Assembly (NCBI RefSeq): GCF_004116725.1
Contig: NZ_PDKG01000005.1
Span: forward strand, 1-64,000
Origin: Arcobacter sp. CECT 8986
Lineage (GTDB): Bacteria; Campylobacterota; Campylobacteria; Campylobacterales; Arcobacteraceae
Length of the DNA stretch: 64,000 bases
Reading direction: 5' to 3'
Shown one piece after another: positions 26,939 to 35,929 of this stretch. The translations under genes were made by a program, and so were the position numbers. Under the pieces are notes generated by a model. That model was not told where the DNA came from and made no database searches. It saw only the letters and a list, made by a program, of their open reading frames with translations. Within the stretch, counting starts at the first letter, position 1. The number at the start of each line of letters is the position of its first letter.

Positions 26939-27490
26939 ATGAATCTTAAAATTCTATTGGATGTTGCAAGAAAAAGTATCTTTACAAGCTTTGATAAATC
27001 ATTGAGTTTAAATAAAGATTACTATTTATCAAAATATGATGAGTTAAGTGAACAGCGAGCCTCTTTTGTTACTTTAAAGTTAAATGGAAGATTAAGAGGT
27101 TGTATTGGTTCACTTGATGCTTGTAGAGAACTTTATGAAGATGTTTTTGATAATGCACGAAAAGCAGCATTTAATGACCCTAGATTTGAACCAATAGAAC
27201 TAAGAGATTTTGCAAATATCAAAATTGAAGTCTCTGTTTTAACTCCAGCAAAAAAAATTGATTATATTGATAAATATGATTTGAAAGAAAAAATAATTCC
27301 AAAAAAACATGGAGTTATTTTAGAGTATGAGGATAAAAGAGCAACTTTTTTACCTCAAGTTTGGCAAGAGTTACAAACTTTTGAACAGTTTATAAGTTCC
27401 CTATGTTTAAAAGCTGGAGTTTCATCTACTTGTTTGGAAAACAATGCAAAAGTTTATGTTTATGAAGTTATGATAGAAAGAGAAGCTTAA
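26939..27490 (+). CDS. AMMECR1 domain protein (AmmeMemoRadiSam A-like)
   Basis: The 183-residue protein is a complete AMMECR1 domain. The signature motif LRGCIGSLDA is at about residues 48-57, followed by NARKAAFNDPRFEPI and the C-terminal TFLPQVWQEL. In many bacteria this gene travels with a Memo-like and a radical SAM gene (the AmmeMemoRadiSam set), but neither partner is in this window. The reaction is unknown. It is placed tightly between hemH and the ElyC-like gene. Confidence 0.9.
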   Translation: MNLKILLDVARKSIFTSFDKSLSLNKDYYLSKYDELSEQRASFVTLKLNGRLRGCIGSLDACRELYEDVFDNARKAAFNDPRFEPIELRDFANIKIEVSVLTPAKKIDYIDKYDLKEKIIPKKHGVILEYEDKRATFLPQVWQELQTFEQFISSLCLKAGVSSTCLENNAKVYVYEVMIEREA

Positions 27491-28239
27491 TGTTTTTTTT
27501 AAAAAAGTTAATATCTAGTTTTTTGATGCCTTTGCCTATTGGAGTTATTTTAATAGCTCTTGCAGCTATTTTTTTATATAAAAAATCATATTTTAAAAGT
27601 AAAGTATTTTTAGTTTTATCTTGTTTATGGTTTGTTTCATTATCTTATGAACCAGTTGTAAATAGATTATTGACTCCATTAGAAAGTAGTTATAAAGCTT
27701 TAAAAGTAATACCAACTGATGTGAAATATATAGTGGTATTAGGAAGTGGACACACTTCAAATGAGCAGTTAAGTATAACTTCTCAATTGAGTCAAGTTGC
27801 GTTAAATAGGTTTTTAGAAGGTTATAGAATATATAAAAACTTGCCAGAAAGTAAACTTATATTTTCTGGATATGAAGGACCTGACAAAACACCTCACGCA
27901 CTAATGCAAAAAAAATTAGCGTTAGAATTAAAAGTAAAAGATAAAGATATTATAACAATAAGTAAACCTAAAGATACTACGCAAGAAGCAGTGGCTATAA
28001 AAAATTTATTACATGATGAAAAATTTATACTCGTTACTTCAGCTTCACATATGAAAAGAGCGATGAAGATATTTAAAAAATTAAGATTAAATGCCATTGC
28101 TGCACCTACTAATCATCTTGCAAAAAATGAAGGAAGATATTTTTCAAGATTGAGTGCTTATAATTTATATAAAAGTAAAGTTGCTTTTCACGAATATTTA
28201 GGACTTTGGTGGGAAGATATAAAAGATATATTAAGGTAA
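27490..28239 (+). CDS. ElyC/SanA/YdcF family (DUF218) envelope protein
   Basis: The 249-residue protein has two N-terminal membrane helices (about 13-29 and 36-53) and a periplasmic DUF218 domain. The domain shows YIVVLGSGH near residue 80, the Arg/Tyr-rich RFLEGYRIYKNLP and TSASHMKRAMKIF. In E. coli, ElyC affects use of undecaprenyl lipid carriers in envelope synthesis. The start overlaps the preceding stop. The exact molecular role is not established for this family. Confidence 0.88.
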   Translation: MFFLKKLISSFLMPLPIGVILIALAAIFLYKKSYFKSKVFLVLSCLWFVSLSYEPVVNRLLTPLESSYKALKVIPTDVKYIVVLGSGHTSNEQLSITSQLSQVALNRFLEGYRIYKNLPESKLIFSGYEGPDKTPHALMQKKLALELKVKDKDIITISKPKDTTQEAVAIKNLLHDEKFILVTSASHMKRAMKIFKKLRLNAIAAPTNHLAKNEGRYFSRLSAYNLYKSKVAFHEYLGLWWEDIKDILR

Positions 28240-28296
28240 ATTAATAAAGATTTAGTTAAAATTGCGACTTAGTTGCATTTATAATAAGGTAAATAA

Positions 28297-29034
28297 TTGA
28301 ATATAGTAGAGATTAAAAATTTGTCATATAAGTATGACAAAGCAAATGTTTTAGAAAATATAAATTTAACAATCAAAAAAGATGATTTTTTAGCAATAAT
28401 TGGACCAAATGGTGGTGGAAAATCAACTCTTTTAAAATTGATATTAAAATTAAAAAAACCTCAAATAGGAACAATAACAAAAAATCTAAAAGATAACTGT
28501 TTTGGATATGTTCCACAAAATACAAATTTAAATATAGATTTTCCAATTACAGCACTTGAAGTTGTTTTAATGGGACACATATCAGCAAAAAAGAAGTTTT
28601 TTGGTTACTCAAAAGAGGATATTTCTTGTGCGATGAATTCACTAGAACAAGTTGGAATGAAAAATTATGCAAATAGTAAAATAGGAAATTTAAGTGGAGG
28701 GCAAAGACAAAGAGTTTTTATAGCAAGAGCACTTTGTTCAAACCCAGAAATTTTGCTACTTGATGAGCCAACAGCAAGTATTGATGTAAAAGGACAAAAA
28801 GAGGTTTATGAACTTCTTGCAAAATTAAATAAACAAATTACAATAGTTGTAGTAAGTCATGATATTTCAGTTTTATTAAATTATGCAAAAAGTGTTGCAC
28901 ACGTAAATAAAAATTTGGTTTATCATAAACTTGATAATGTAGAAAAAAATGTTGATGATAGTGAGCATTTATGTGAAGTAGAGTTATTATCAGCATTAGG
29001 AAAATCATCTTGTGGGTGTAGTCATCATGGTTGA
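28297..29034 (+). CDS. znuC: Zinc/manganese-type ABC transporter ATPase (ZnuC-like)
   Basis: The 245-residue ATPase has Walker A GPNGGGKST, a ZnuC-like region YVPQNTNLNIDFPITALEVV, signature LSGGQRQRVFIARAL and Walker B ILLLDEPTAS. The C-terminus is rich in metal-type residues and ends CGCSHHG. It begins at TTG 28297 with AAGG at 28286-28289. The permease gene overlaps its end. No solute-binding protein gene is adjacent, so it must be elsewhere. Zinc is the most likely substrate; manganese or iron are possible. Confidence 0.88.
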   Translation: MNIVEIKNLSYKYDKANVLENINLTIKKDDFLAIIGPNGGGKSTLLKLILKLKKPQIGTITKNLKDNCFGYVPQNTNLNIDFPITALEVVLMGHISAKKKFFGYSKEDISCAMNSLEQVGMKNYANSKIGNLSGGQRQRVFIARALCSNPEILLLDEPTASIDVKGQKEVYELLAKLNKQITIVVVSHDISVLLNYAKSVAHVNKNLVYHKLDNVEKNVDDSEHLCEVELLSALGKSSCGCSHHG

Positions 29035-29833
29035 TAGTATAATTCAAGCATTATCTTATGATTTTGTTCAAAATGCATTAATAGCAGGAATTTTAATCTC
29101 TCTAGCTGCGGGAATAATTGGTTCATTAGTTGTAGTAAATAGAATTACATTTTTAGCAGGTGGAATCGCTCATAGTTCATATGGTGGAATAGGACTAGCA
29201 ATATTTCTAGGCTTACCAATATTACTAGGAGCTACATTTTTTGCAGTTATATCTGCAATTTTTATAGCTTTTATTACTCAAAATAATAAAGCCAGAATTG
29301 ATAGTATAATAGGAATGATGTGGGCTTTAGGAATGGCAATAGGTATTGTCTTTGTTGATTTAACACCTGGATACAATGTAGATTTGATGAGTTATCTATT
29401 TGGTTCAATTATTGCAGTATCAAATGAAGATATTACTTTTATGGCTGTTTTAGATGTTGTTATTATTTTAAGTGTATCACTTTTTTATAAACAAATATTA
29501 GCAGTTTCATATGATAGTGAATTTGCAAAATTAAGAGGAATAAGTGTTAAGTTTTTTTATACTCTAATACTTATACTTGCTGCACTTTGTGTAGTTGCCG
29601 CTATTCGAGTTGTTGGACTTATATTAGTAATAGCACTTCTTACAATACCAACTTATATAGCAGAACTATTTGCATCAAGGTTATCAACTATGATGATTAT
29701 TAGTGCAGTTTTTGCAGTATTTTTTACTGTGTGTGGATTAATTATCTCTTATTTTTATGATATTAGTTCTGGTGCAAGTATAATTATTGTGGGAGTAATA
29801 ACTTTATTAATCGTAAAACTAATAAAGAGATAA
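29027..29833 (+). CDS. znuB: Metal ABC transporter permease (ZnuB-like)
   Basis: A polytopic inner-membrane protein of the ABC-3 family with about eight hydrophobic helices. Conserved stretches are VVNRITFLAGGIAHSSYGGIG, SIIGMMWALGMAIGI and VALLTIPTYIAELFA-like sequence near residue 210. I place the start at ATG 29027, overlapping the ATPase gene by eight bases; a GTG at 29012 would add five residues and is less likely. It forms the membrane channel for the ATPase at 28297. Confidence 0.88.
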   Translation: MVDSIIQALSYDFVQNALIAGILISLAAGIIGSLVVVNRITFLAGGIAHSSYGGIGLAIFLGLPILLGATFFAVISAIFIAFITQNNKARIDSIIGMMWALGMAIGIVFVDLTPGYNVDLMSYLFGSIIAVSNEDITFMAVLDVVIILSVSLFYKQILAVSYDSEFAKLRGISVKFFYTLILILAALCVVAAIRVVGLILVIALLTIPTYIAELFASRLSTMMIISAVFAVFFTVCGLIISYFYDISSGASIIIVGVITLLIVKLIKR

Positions 29834-29874
29834 ATTTAGATATAATAAATAAAATTTAATTAACGGAATAACCA

Positions 29875-30717
29875 ATGAATAAAAATATAAAATTAGGTGA
29901 AATAAACACTTTAAAAATAAATAGAGCAAGTGAACCTGGATTATACTTAATCTCTCAAGATGAAACAGAAGTTTTACTTCCAAATGTATATATAAAACAA
30001 GGTATGAGTTTAGGTCAAGAAATTGAGGTTTTTATCTACACAGATAGTGAAGATAGACTTGTTGCTACTACTTTAACTCCAAAAGCAATGATAAATGAAA
30101 TCCAATATTTAGAAGTTGTTGATACTGCCAAATTTGGTGCTTTTGTTGATATTGGACTACCAAAAGATATATTAGTTCCAATAAATAAACAAAAATCAAC
30201 TTTTAAAGTAGGTGAAAAAAGATTAGTTAAAATTATTGAAGATGAAAAATCACATAGACTAATTGGAACAGAAAAATTTATAAAAAACTTTAATCGAAAT
30301 ACAAAAAATTTCAAAAGAAATGATGAGGTAAATATTATAATTTATCAAAAAACACCTCTTGGATTTAAAGTAGTTATAAATGAAGAGTATGAAGGAATGA
30401 TTTTTCATAGTGAAATTTTTACAAAAGTTAATATAGGTGATAAAAAAGTAGCTTATATAAAAACAGTAAGAGAAGATGGAAAACTAGACTTATCTTTGCA
30501 AAAAATTGGTGAAGAGAAAAGTTTAGATGATGTAAATAAAGTGATTGATGTTTTAAAAAACAATAATAATATTTTAAATGTTACTTCAAAAAGTGATGCA
30601 GAAAATATTATAAATCTTTTTGGAATGAGTAAAAAAAGATTTAAAGCTGTATTGAACACTTTAGTAACTACAAATCAAGTTCACATTGAAGATAACTCTA
30701 TAAGATTACATCATTAA
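29875..30717 (+). CDS. cvfB: CvfB-like S1-domain RNA-binding protein
   Basis: The 280-residue protein matches CvfB: repeated S1-type OB folds (about residues 1-65, 70-140 and 145-215) and a C-terminal winged-helix (about 220-280, with SDAENIINLFGMSKKRFKAVL). The second S1 repeat reads FGAFVDIGLPKDILVPI. CvfB-type proteins bind RNA and influence virulence gene expression in Staphylococcus; the role here is unknown. It is a single gene between znuB and tpx. Confidence 0.87.
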   Translation: MNKNIKLGEINTLKINRASEPGLYLISQDETEVLLPNVYIKQGMSLGQEIEVFIYTDSEDRLVATTLTPKAMINEIQYLEVVDTAKFGAFVDIGLPKDILVPINKQKSTFKVGEKRLVKIIEDEKSHRLIGTEKFIKNFNRNTKNFKRNDEVNIIIYQKTPLGFKVVINEEYEGMIFHSEIFTKVNIGDKKVAYIKTVREDGKLDLSLQKIGEEKSLDDVNKVIDVLKNNNNILNVTSKSDAENIINLFGMSKKRFKAVLNTLVTTNQVHIEDNSIRLHH

Positions 30718-30739
30718 GTAATTTTTTAAAGTAATTTAA

Positions 30740-30745
30740 TATAAT
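30740..30745 (+). promoter_or_regulatory. -10 box of tpx
   Basis: TATAAT at 30740-30745 stands 30 bases before the tpx start codon, with AAGGATGG as the ribosome binding site just upstream of the gene. It suggests that tpx has its own promoter and a short leader. Confidence 0.55.
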
Positions 30746-30774
30746 AATTTTTAAATACAAAATAAGGATGGAAA

Positions 30775-31284
30775 ATGGCAATTACTCATTTAAAAGGTGA
30801 AGAAGTAAATTTACTTGGAAATGAAGTAAATGTTTCTGATAGTGCACCAATTGTAAAAGTTGTAGGACAAGATTTAAGTGAATTTGAAATTGGTGGAGCA
30901 AAAGATGATGTTCAAGTATTAGTTGTTGTACCATCATTAGATACACCTGTATGTGCAGCAGAAACAAGAAAATTCAATGAAGAAGCAGCAAGATTAAGTA
31001 ATGTAGAAATTAGTGTAGTTTCTATGGATTTACCTTTTGCAATGGGAAGATTTTGTACAACAGAAGGAATAGAAAATATCAATGTTGGAAGTGACTTTAG
31101 AAATAAAGAACTTGCAAGTGCATATGGACTATTAATCGAAAATGGACCTTTAGCAGGAATTGCAGCAAGAGCTGTATTTGTAATTGATACTAATGGAAAT
31201 GTAGTTTATAAAGAACTATGTGATGAAATTACAAAAGAGCCAGATTATGATGTTGTAATGAAAGAAATTGAAAAATTAATCTAA
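30775..31284 (+). CDS. tpx: Thiol peroxidase Tpx
   Basis: This 2-Cys peroxiredoxin reduces peroxides, especially lipid hydroperoxides, with thioredoxin as donor. The peroxidatic cysteine is C60 in DTPVCAAETRKFN and the resolving cysteine is C94 in MGRFCTTEGI, the spacing of atypical 2-Cys Tpx. The 169-residue length is normal. It precedes an NnrS-like gene and msrPQ, giving a small stress-defence neighbourhood. Confidence 0.95.
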   Translation: MAITHLKGEEVNLLGNEVNVSDSAPIVKVVGQDLSEFEIGGAKDDVQVLVVVPSLDTPVCAAETRKFNEEAARLSNVEISVVSMDLPFAMGRFCTTEGIENINVGSDFRNKELASAYGLLIENGPLAGIAARAVFVIDTNGNVVYKELCDEITKEPDYDVVMKEIEKLI

Positions 31285-31388
31285 TTTTTTAGCTAAATTT
31301 GTCATAAGTCAATTTTTATATCATTTTGAAAGGTTATAATTTGATATAAAAATTGAAAAAAGTCAAAAAAGACTTTTTAGGAGTAATT

Positions 31389-32579
31389 ATGACAAATTGG
31401 TTTAAATCTTTTTCAAACCAACCACATCAACCATTTTTCTTAAGTGGAATAATATTTTTTATATCATTTATATTATTACTTTTTGCAGCTTATTCAAGAA
31501 TAATAAACTTAAGTTCAACAATACTAACATATCATACATATTCAATGCTTTTTATAGTATTTATACAATTTATAATCGGTTACTTATATATACTTTTCCC
31601 AAAAATTTTAGAAGAAAAACCAATAAAAAAATCTACATATATGATGCATTTTTATATATACTTTTTTAGTAGTTTAGGATTTTTATCATCGTTGTTTTTT
31701 TCATCTGAATATATTATATTTTTTACATTAGCTTTACTTTTAGTGCAGTTTTTATCTTTTAAATTACTTTTTATTATGAATTTAGAAAGTAATATCCAAA
31801 ACAAAAAAGATACAAGTTGGATACTATTTTTTCTTTTCATTGGAATAATCGCACATATAATATTTTATGTATCTTTTTATGAGTTGGGATATTCATTTTC
31901 TTTGAAAAAAGCAGGAACATATATTGGGTTTTATCTTTACTTTTTTGGTGTAGTTTTTTCTATTTCTCAAAGAATGATACCTCAAATTACAAAAGCAAAA
32001 ATAGAAGATTATAAAATAAATAAATCAATGTTATTGATGACAAAATTTACTATTTTGATGTTTTTTAAAGTTCTTACTCATTTTTATGAAAATAGTTATT
32101 TCTCTTTAGTTGTTAATATTCTATTTTTTGTTTTTATTGTATATGAATTAGTTAAATGGAGACTTCCAATATTTAGAGTTAATTCAATATTATGGATACT
32201 TTATATTTCCATGTATTGGATTCCTATTGCATTTTTCTTGCTTGTTATACAAAATATAGTTGAGATAATACATATTCATTTTTTATTTGAACAAGCACCT
32301 TTACATACACTTGCTTTAGGATATTTTACTACTTTATTTTTGGGATTTATTTTTAGAGTAACTCTTTTTTATAAAGGGAAAACACAAAATGCAAATGGTA
32401 TTACTACAATACTTTTTCTATTTTTACAAATTGCAGTTATATTAAGATTGGTTGCATCTTTTAGTCTAAATACAGAACTAAGTTATGTATTGTGGATAAA
32501 TATTGCTTCATTTAGTTTTGCATTTATTTTGTTACTTTGGTTCTTGAATTACTTAAAAATTTTATTAATTAGCAAATAA
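31389..32579 (+). CDS. NnrS family membrane protein
   Basis: A very hydrophobic 396-residue protein with about twelve membrane helices. The start is taken at ATG 31389 behind AGGAG, not at the upstream in-frame codon 31353. The N-terminal QPHQPFFLSGI and the later APLHTLALGYFTTLFLGFIFRVTLFYKGK correspond to NnrS, where a conserved His-rich helix and a Thr-Arg helix are typical. NnrS is a heme- and copper-containing protein that protects metabolism from nitric oxide. Sequence conservation is weak outside these segments. Confidence 0.78.
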   Translation: MTNWFKSFSNQPHQPFFLSGIIFFISFILLLFAAYSRIINLSSTILTYHTYSMLFIVFIQFIIGYLYILFPKILEEKPIKKSTYMMHFYIYFFSSLGFLSSLFFSSEYIIFFTLALLLVQFLSFKLLFIMNLESNIQNKKDTSWILFFLFIGIIAHIIFYVSFYELGYSFSLKKAGTYIGFYLYFFGVVFSISQRMIPQITKAKIEDYKINKSMLLMTKFTILMFFKVLTHFYENSYFSLVVNILFFVFIVYELVKWRLPIFRVNSILWILYISMYWIPIAFFLLVIQNIVEIIHIHFLFEQAPLHTLALGYFTTLFLGFIFRVTLFYKGKTQNANGITTILFLFLQIAVILRLVASFSLNTELSYVLWINIASFSFAFILLLWFLNYLKILLISK

Positions 32580-32586
32580 ATACTAC

Positions 32587-32637
32587 ACAAATCCTTTATA
32601 TTTATTGTATAAACTAATATTACAATAAAGGATTTGT
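32587..32637 (+). promoter_or_regulatory. 13-bp inverted repeat covering the msrP ribosome binding site
   Basis: ACAAATCCTTTAT (32587-32599) is the exact reverse complement of ATAAAGGATTTGT (32625-32637). An alternative fold adds TATTGTA pairing with TACAATA after a short bulge. The right arm contains the AAAGGA Shine-Dalgarno sequence and ends one base before the msrP ATG, so folding would hide the ribosome binding site. No T-tract follows. It could also act as a DNA operator. Confidence 0.65.
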
Positions 32638-32638
32638 T

Positions 32639-33598
32639 ATGAAGTATCTAAAAACAAAACAGTGGCAAATAAAACAGAGTGAAGTTACATCAGAAACTTT
32701 ATTTAATAAAAGAAGAGATTTTATTAAATTGGGTGCTGCATCTTTAGTATCATCTGGAGCAATTTTTGAACTACTTGCAAAAGATAAAATACCACTTGCA
32801 AATCTACAATATAAAAAAGATAAAAATGAAAGTAATCTTACTTTAAATAGTTATGAGCAAATAACGTCACACAATAACTTTTATGAATTTACAACAAATC
32901 AAAGTAAAGTAAAAGATATGGCTCATACTTTAGATACTTCAAATTGGAAAATAGAAGTTGATGGACTTGTTGAAAAACCTATGATTATTGACTTTGAAAC
33001 TATAATGAAAAAGTTTCCTTTAGAAGAGAGAATATATCGTTTTAGATGTGTTGAAGGTTGGTCTATGGTTGTTCCTTGGATTGGGTTTGAACTATCTAAA
33101 CTTATAAAATATCTAAAGCCTTTATCAAGTGCTAAATATATAAAATTTGAAACATTGTATGATGAAAAAATGTTTCCAGACCAATCACGAGGTGTTTTTT
33201 CAACTATATCTTATCCTTATGTTGAAGCTTTAAGAATGGATGAAGCGATGAATGAACTTACTATTTTAGCAGTTGGTTTATATGGTTCCTCAATGCCAAA
33301 ACAAAATGGAGCACCAATTAGATTAATTGTACCTTGGAAATATGGATTTAAATCTATAAAATCAATTTCTAAAATTTCATTTGTAGATAAGCAACCTTTA
33401 AATAGTTGGCAAAAAGAGAATAAAAATGAGTATGGTTTTTATGCGAATGTAAATCCATATGTTGATCATCCAAGATGGTCTCAAAGTAAAGAGAGAGTTT
33501 TAGGTAAATTTTTCAAACAAAGAACATTGATGTTTAATGGATATGAAAAACAAGTTGCAAGTTTATATAAAGGTATGGATTTAACTAAGGATTTTTAA
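32639..33598 (+). CDS. msrP: Methionine sulfoxide reductase catalytic subunit MsrP
   Basis: MsrP is a periplasmic molybdopterin enzyme that repairs oxidised methionine in envelope proteins. A twin-arginine signal is visible as KRRDFIKLGAAS. The molybdenum-binding cysteine is C137 in YRFRCVEGWSMVVPW. Other family motifs are GLYGSSMPKQNGAP and WKYGFKSIKSI. Length is 319 residues, as usual. The gene overlaps msrQ by one base, and a large hairpin covers its ribosome binding site. Confidence 0.95.
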   Translation: MKYLKTKQWQIKQSEVTSETLFNKRRDFIKLGAASLVSSGAIFELLAKDKIPLANLQYKKDKNESNLTLNSYEQITSHNNFYEFTTNQSKVKDMAHTLDTSNWKIEVDGLVEKPMIIDFETIMKKFPLEERIYRFRCVEGWSMVVPWIGFELSKLIKYLKPLSSAKYIKFETLYDEKMFPDQSRGVFSTISYPYVEALRMDEAMNELTILAVGLYGSSMPKQNGAPIRLIVPWKYGFKSIKSISKISFVDKQPLNSWQKENKNEYGFYANVNPYVDHPRWSQSKERVLGKFFKQRTLMFNGYEKQVASLYKGMDLTKDF

Positions 33599-34149
33599 TG
33601 AGAATATTTCTATTTGTACTTTTTTTAACTCCTTTTTTTATAGCTTTATATTCACTATTTATAACTCAAAGTGTAATTGACCCTATCAAATATATCTACA
33701 CTTTTTCTGGAGTTGTTGCAACTGTTATTCTATTTTTTACAATTATAATATCACTTATAAAAAGATATATAAATTTGATGAAATATAGAAGAATGATAGG
33801 ATTATTTGGATTTTTTTATGCTTCTTTACATATTATAAATTTTGTTGTTTTAGATGCACAATTTGATGTTGATTTTATAATTAATAATTTAATAAAAAAG
33901 CCATTTATATATCTTGGTGCAATGGCATTTCTTATTCTTGTATTTTTAGCAGTAACTTCAACAAAAAGACTTTTTAGAAAATATAATAAGTACCATAAAA
34001 CTTTGTATTTATCACTTGTTTTGATTATTATTCATTTTATATTGGCACAAAAATCACTTGATATTTATCAAATATTTTATATATTTATAATTGGTGTTAT
34101 TTCTATTTTTAAACTAATTCAAATAAAAAGTTTATTCAATAGAAATTAG
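33598..34149 (+). CDS. msrQ: MsrQ heme-binding membrane subunit
   Basis: The 183-residue inner-membrane protein has about five to six helices and passes electrons from the quinone pool to MsrP. Histidines in LFGFFYASLHIINF and YHKTLYLSLVLIIIHF are in the positions of the b-heme ligands of the ferric-reductase-like family. It is translationally linked to msrP. Its last 18 bases overlap the convergent response regulator gene. Confidence 0.92.
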   Translation: MRIFLFVLFLTPFFIALYSLFITQSVIDPIKYIYTFSGVVATVILFFTIIISLIKRYINLMKYRRMIGLFGFFYASLHIINFVVLDAQFDVDFIINNLIKKPFIYLGAMAFLILVFLAVTSTKRLFRKYNKYHKTLYLSLVLIIIHFILAQKSLDIYQIFYIFIIGVISIFKLIQIKSLFNRN

Positions 34150-34797
34150 TTTATATCCTACACCTCTTAAATTAATAATCATTCCATTTTTTAATTTCTT
34201 TTTTAATTTATGAATAATTGAACGCATACTAACTGATTCCATCTCTTTACTATCCCACACATATTCATGTATCATCTCATTTGTTACTGATTTATTTATG
34301 TTTTTTACAAATAGAGTTAAAAGTAGTTTCTCTTTTGTTGTAAGCTCAATTTCGTGGTTATGTTTATAAAGTTTCTCTTCTAACAAATTAAAAGTAAAGT
34401 TATATCCTAACTCAATATTCATATCTGAGTTTTGCTCTTTTTTATAAGATAAATGGTATTGAATTCTTAAAAATAGTTCTTCAAAATCAAATGGTTTTTT
34501 TATATAGTCATTACATCCAAGATTAAAAGATTTTTTTATATTTTCAATATCTATTTCTGCACTTATCATTATTACAGGAGTATTTATATTTTCATTTCTT
34601 ATTATTTCTAAGATTTTATGGCCATCAAATCCTAATACATTAACATCCAAAATATATAAATCATATCTATTATTTAATATAATATTTGCAGCTTCATACC
34701 CATCAAAAAAGTTCTCTACAAAAAAGCCTTTATTTTCTAATGATAGTTTTATTATCTTATTTAAAGAAGTATCATCTTCTAATAAAAAAATTTTCAT
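34132..34797 (-). CDS. OmpR-family response regulator
   Basis: The 221-residue protein has a receiver domain (phospho-acceptor Asp51 in YILDVNVLGFDG, Lys in YIKKPFD) and a C-terminal winged-helix DNA-binding domain (about 130-221, with KEKLLLTLFV and HKLKKKL). Its start overlaps the sensor kinase gene by four bases, making these two a pair. Such regulators usually bind direct repeats about 11 bases apart; an array like this is found in front of urtA (38254-38283), 4 kb away. The link to urea genes is inferred from position. Confidence 0.93.
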   Translation of the reverse strand: MKIFLLEDDTSLNKIIKLSLENKGFFVENFFDGYEAANIILNNRYDLYILDVNVLGFDGHKILEIIRNENINTPVIMISAEIDIENIKKSFNLGCNDYIKKPFDFEELFLRIQYHLSYKKEQNSDMNIELGYNFTFNLLEEKLYKHNHEIELTTKEKLLLTLFVKNINKSVTNEMIHEYVWDSKEMESVSMRSIIHKLKKKLKNGMIINLRGVGYKLISIE

Positions 34798-35855
34798 AAA
34801 TTACCTTTTATTACATCTTTTATATCTATTTTATAAGAAAAAGATGTTGTATTGTTTTCTGATTTTACACTAATTTCTATATTATTATTATCACAAATAT
34901 CTTTTACAATATTTAATCCCAATCCTAACCCTATATTTTTACTTTTATCTTGATAATATGCTTTAAATATAGAATCTGTATCTTGAATATATGAACCACT
35001 ATTTTTTATTATTATAAAGTGTTCATCTTTATTTATATCTAAAATTATATCTATTTGGCTATTTATCTCTGCATATTTTATAGCATTTGAAATAGTATTA
35101 TCAATAACTCTTTGAAGTGAGTTTTCATCAATAAAAATATTGAATTCAGTATGAATATCTAAGTTTATATCTATATTTTTTATATTTGCCATTTCATCAA
35201 AAAACATAACTCTTGAAGATAGAAATTTTATAAGTTCAATCTCTTTTTTCTCTTCAACTTTTTTTTCTTTTTTTATTAAATAGTATAAATCATTATATAT
35301 TGAAGATAGAGATTTTGAAGATGCTTTTATAGCTTCAAACTGCTCTTTTGGACCAATTTGAGTCTCTAAGTTATCAATATTTAAAGAGATAATACTTAAA
35401 GGTGTATTCATCTCATGGATAATTTTTTTTAGAAAAAAATCTTGTTGTTTTAGTAAATTTATATTAGTTTGTTTACTTTCAAACAGATTTAGTTGAGTTT
35501 TTATTCTTGCTTTTACTTCCTCTTTTTCAAAAGGCTTAGTTATATAATCAACTCCACCTTCTTCAAATGCTTTAACTTTACTTTGTACATCATCTAAAGC
35601 ACTTATGAAAATAATTGGAATATCTTTTAGTTTTTCATCATCTTTGAATATTCTACAAACTTCAAATCCATTTAAATGAGGAATTTTAATATCTAAAAGT
35701 ATCAAATCTGGTGCACTTAATTTGGCAGATTTTATCGCAAATTGTGCATCTGTTGTTGCTTTTATTAGATAGTTTTCATTTTTTAATATATTATTTAAAT
35801 ATTGTAAGTTTTCAACTTTATCGTCAATTATTAGTATTGTATATTTTTTATCCAT
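34794..35855 (-). CDS. Soluble receiver-histidine kinase
   Basis: The 353-residue protein has an N-terminal receiver domain (Asp55 in LILLDIKIPHLNG, Lys in YITKPFE), a dimerisation/phosphoacceptor segment with His147 in IIHEMNTPLS, and a C-terminal ATPase domain with DNTISNAIKYAE and GLGLGLNIVKD. No membrane segment is seen, so it acts in the cytoplasm. Receiver-first architecture suggests that it is itself phosphorylated, perhaps by the hybrid kinase at 35930, forming a relay to the response regulator at 34132. Confidence 0.92.
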   Translation of the reverse strand: MDKKYTILIIDDKVENLQYLNNILKNENYLIKATTDAQFAIKSAKLSAPDLILLDIKIPHLNGFEVCRIFKDDEKLKDIPIIFISALDDVQSKVKAFEEGGVDYITKPFEKEEVKARIKTQLNLFESKQTNINLLKQQDFFLKKIIHEMNTPLSIISLNIDNLETQIGPKEQFEAIKASSKSLSSIYNDLYYLIKKEKKVEEKKEIELIKFLSSRVMFFDEMANIKNIDINLDIHTEFNIFIDENSLQRVIDNTISNAIKYAEINSQIDIILDINKDEHFIIIKNSGSYIQDTDSIFKAYYQDKSKNIGLGLGLNIVKDICDNNNIEISVKSENNTTSFSYKIDIKDVIKGNL

Positions 35856-35929
35856 CTGTTTTTTCTTTTGATTTTGCTACTTAGATATCATTATAAACAA
35901 AAAGTTATAAAATTATATTGAGGGGTTTG

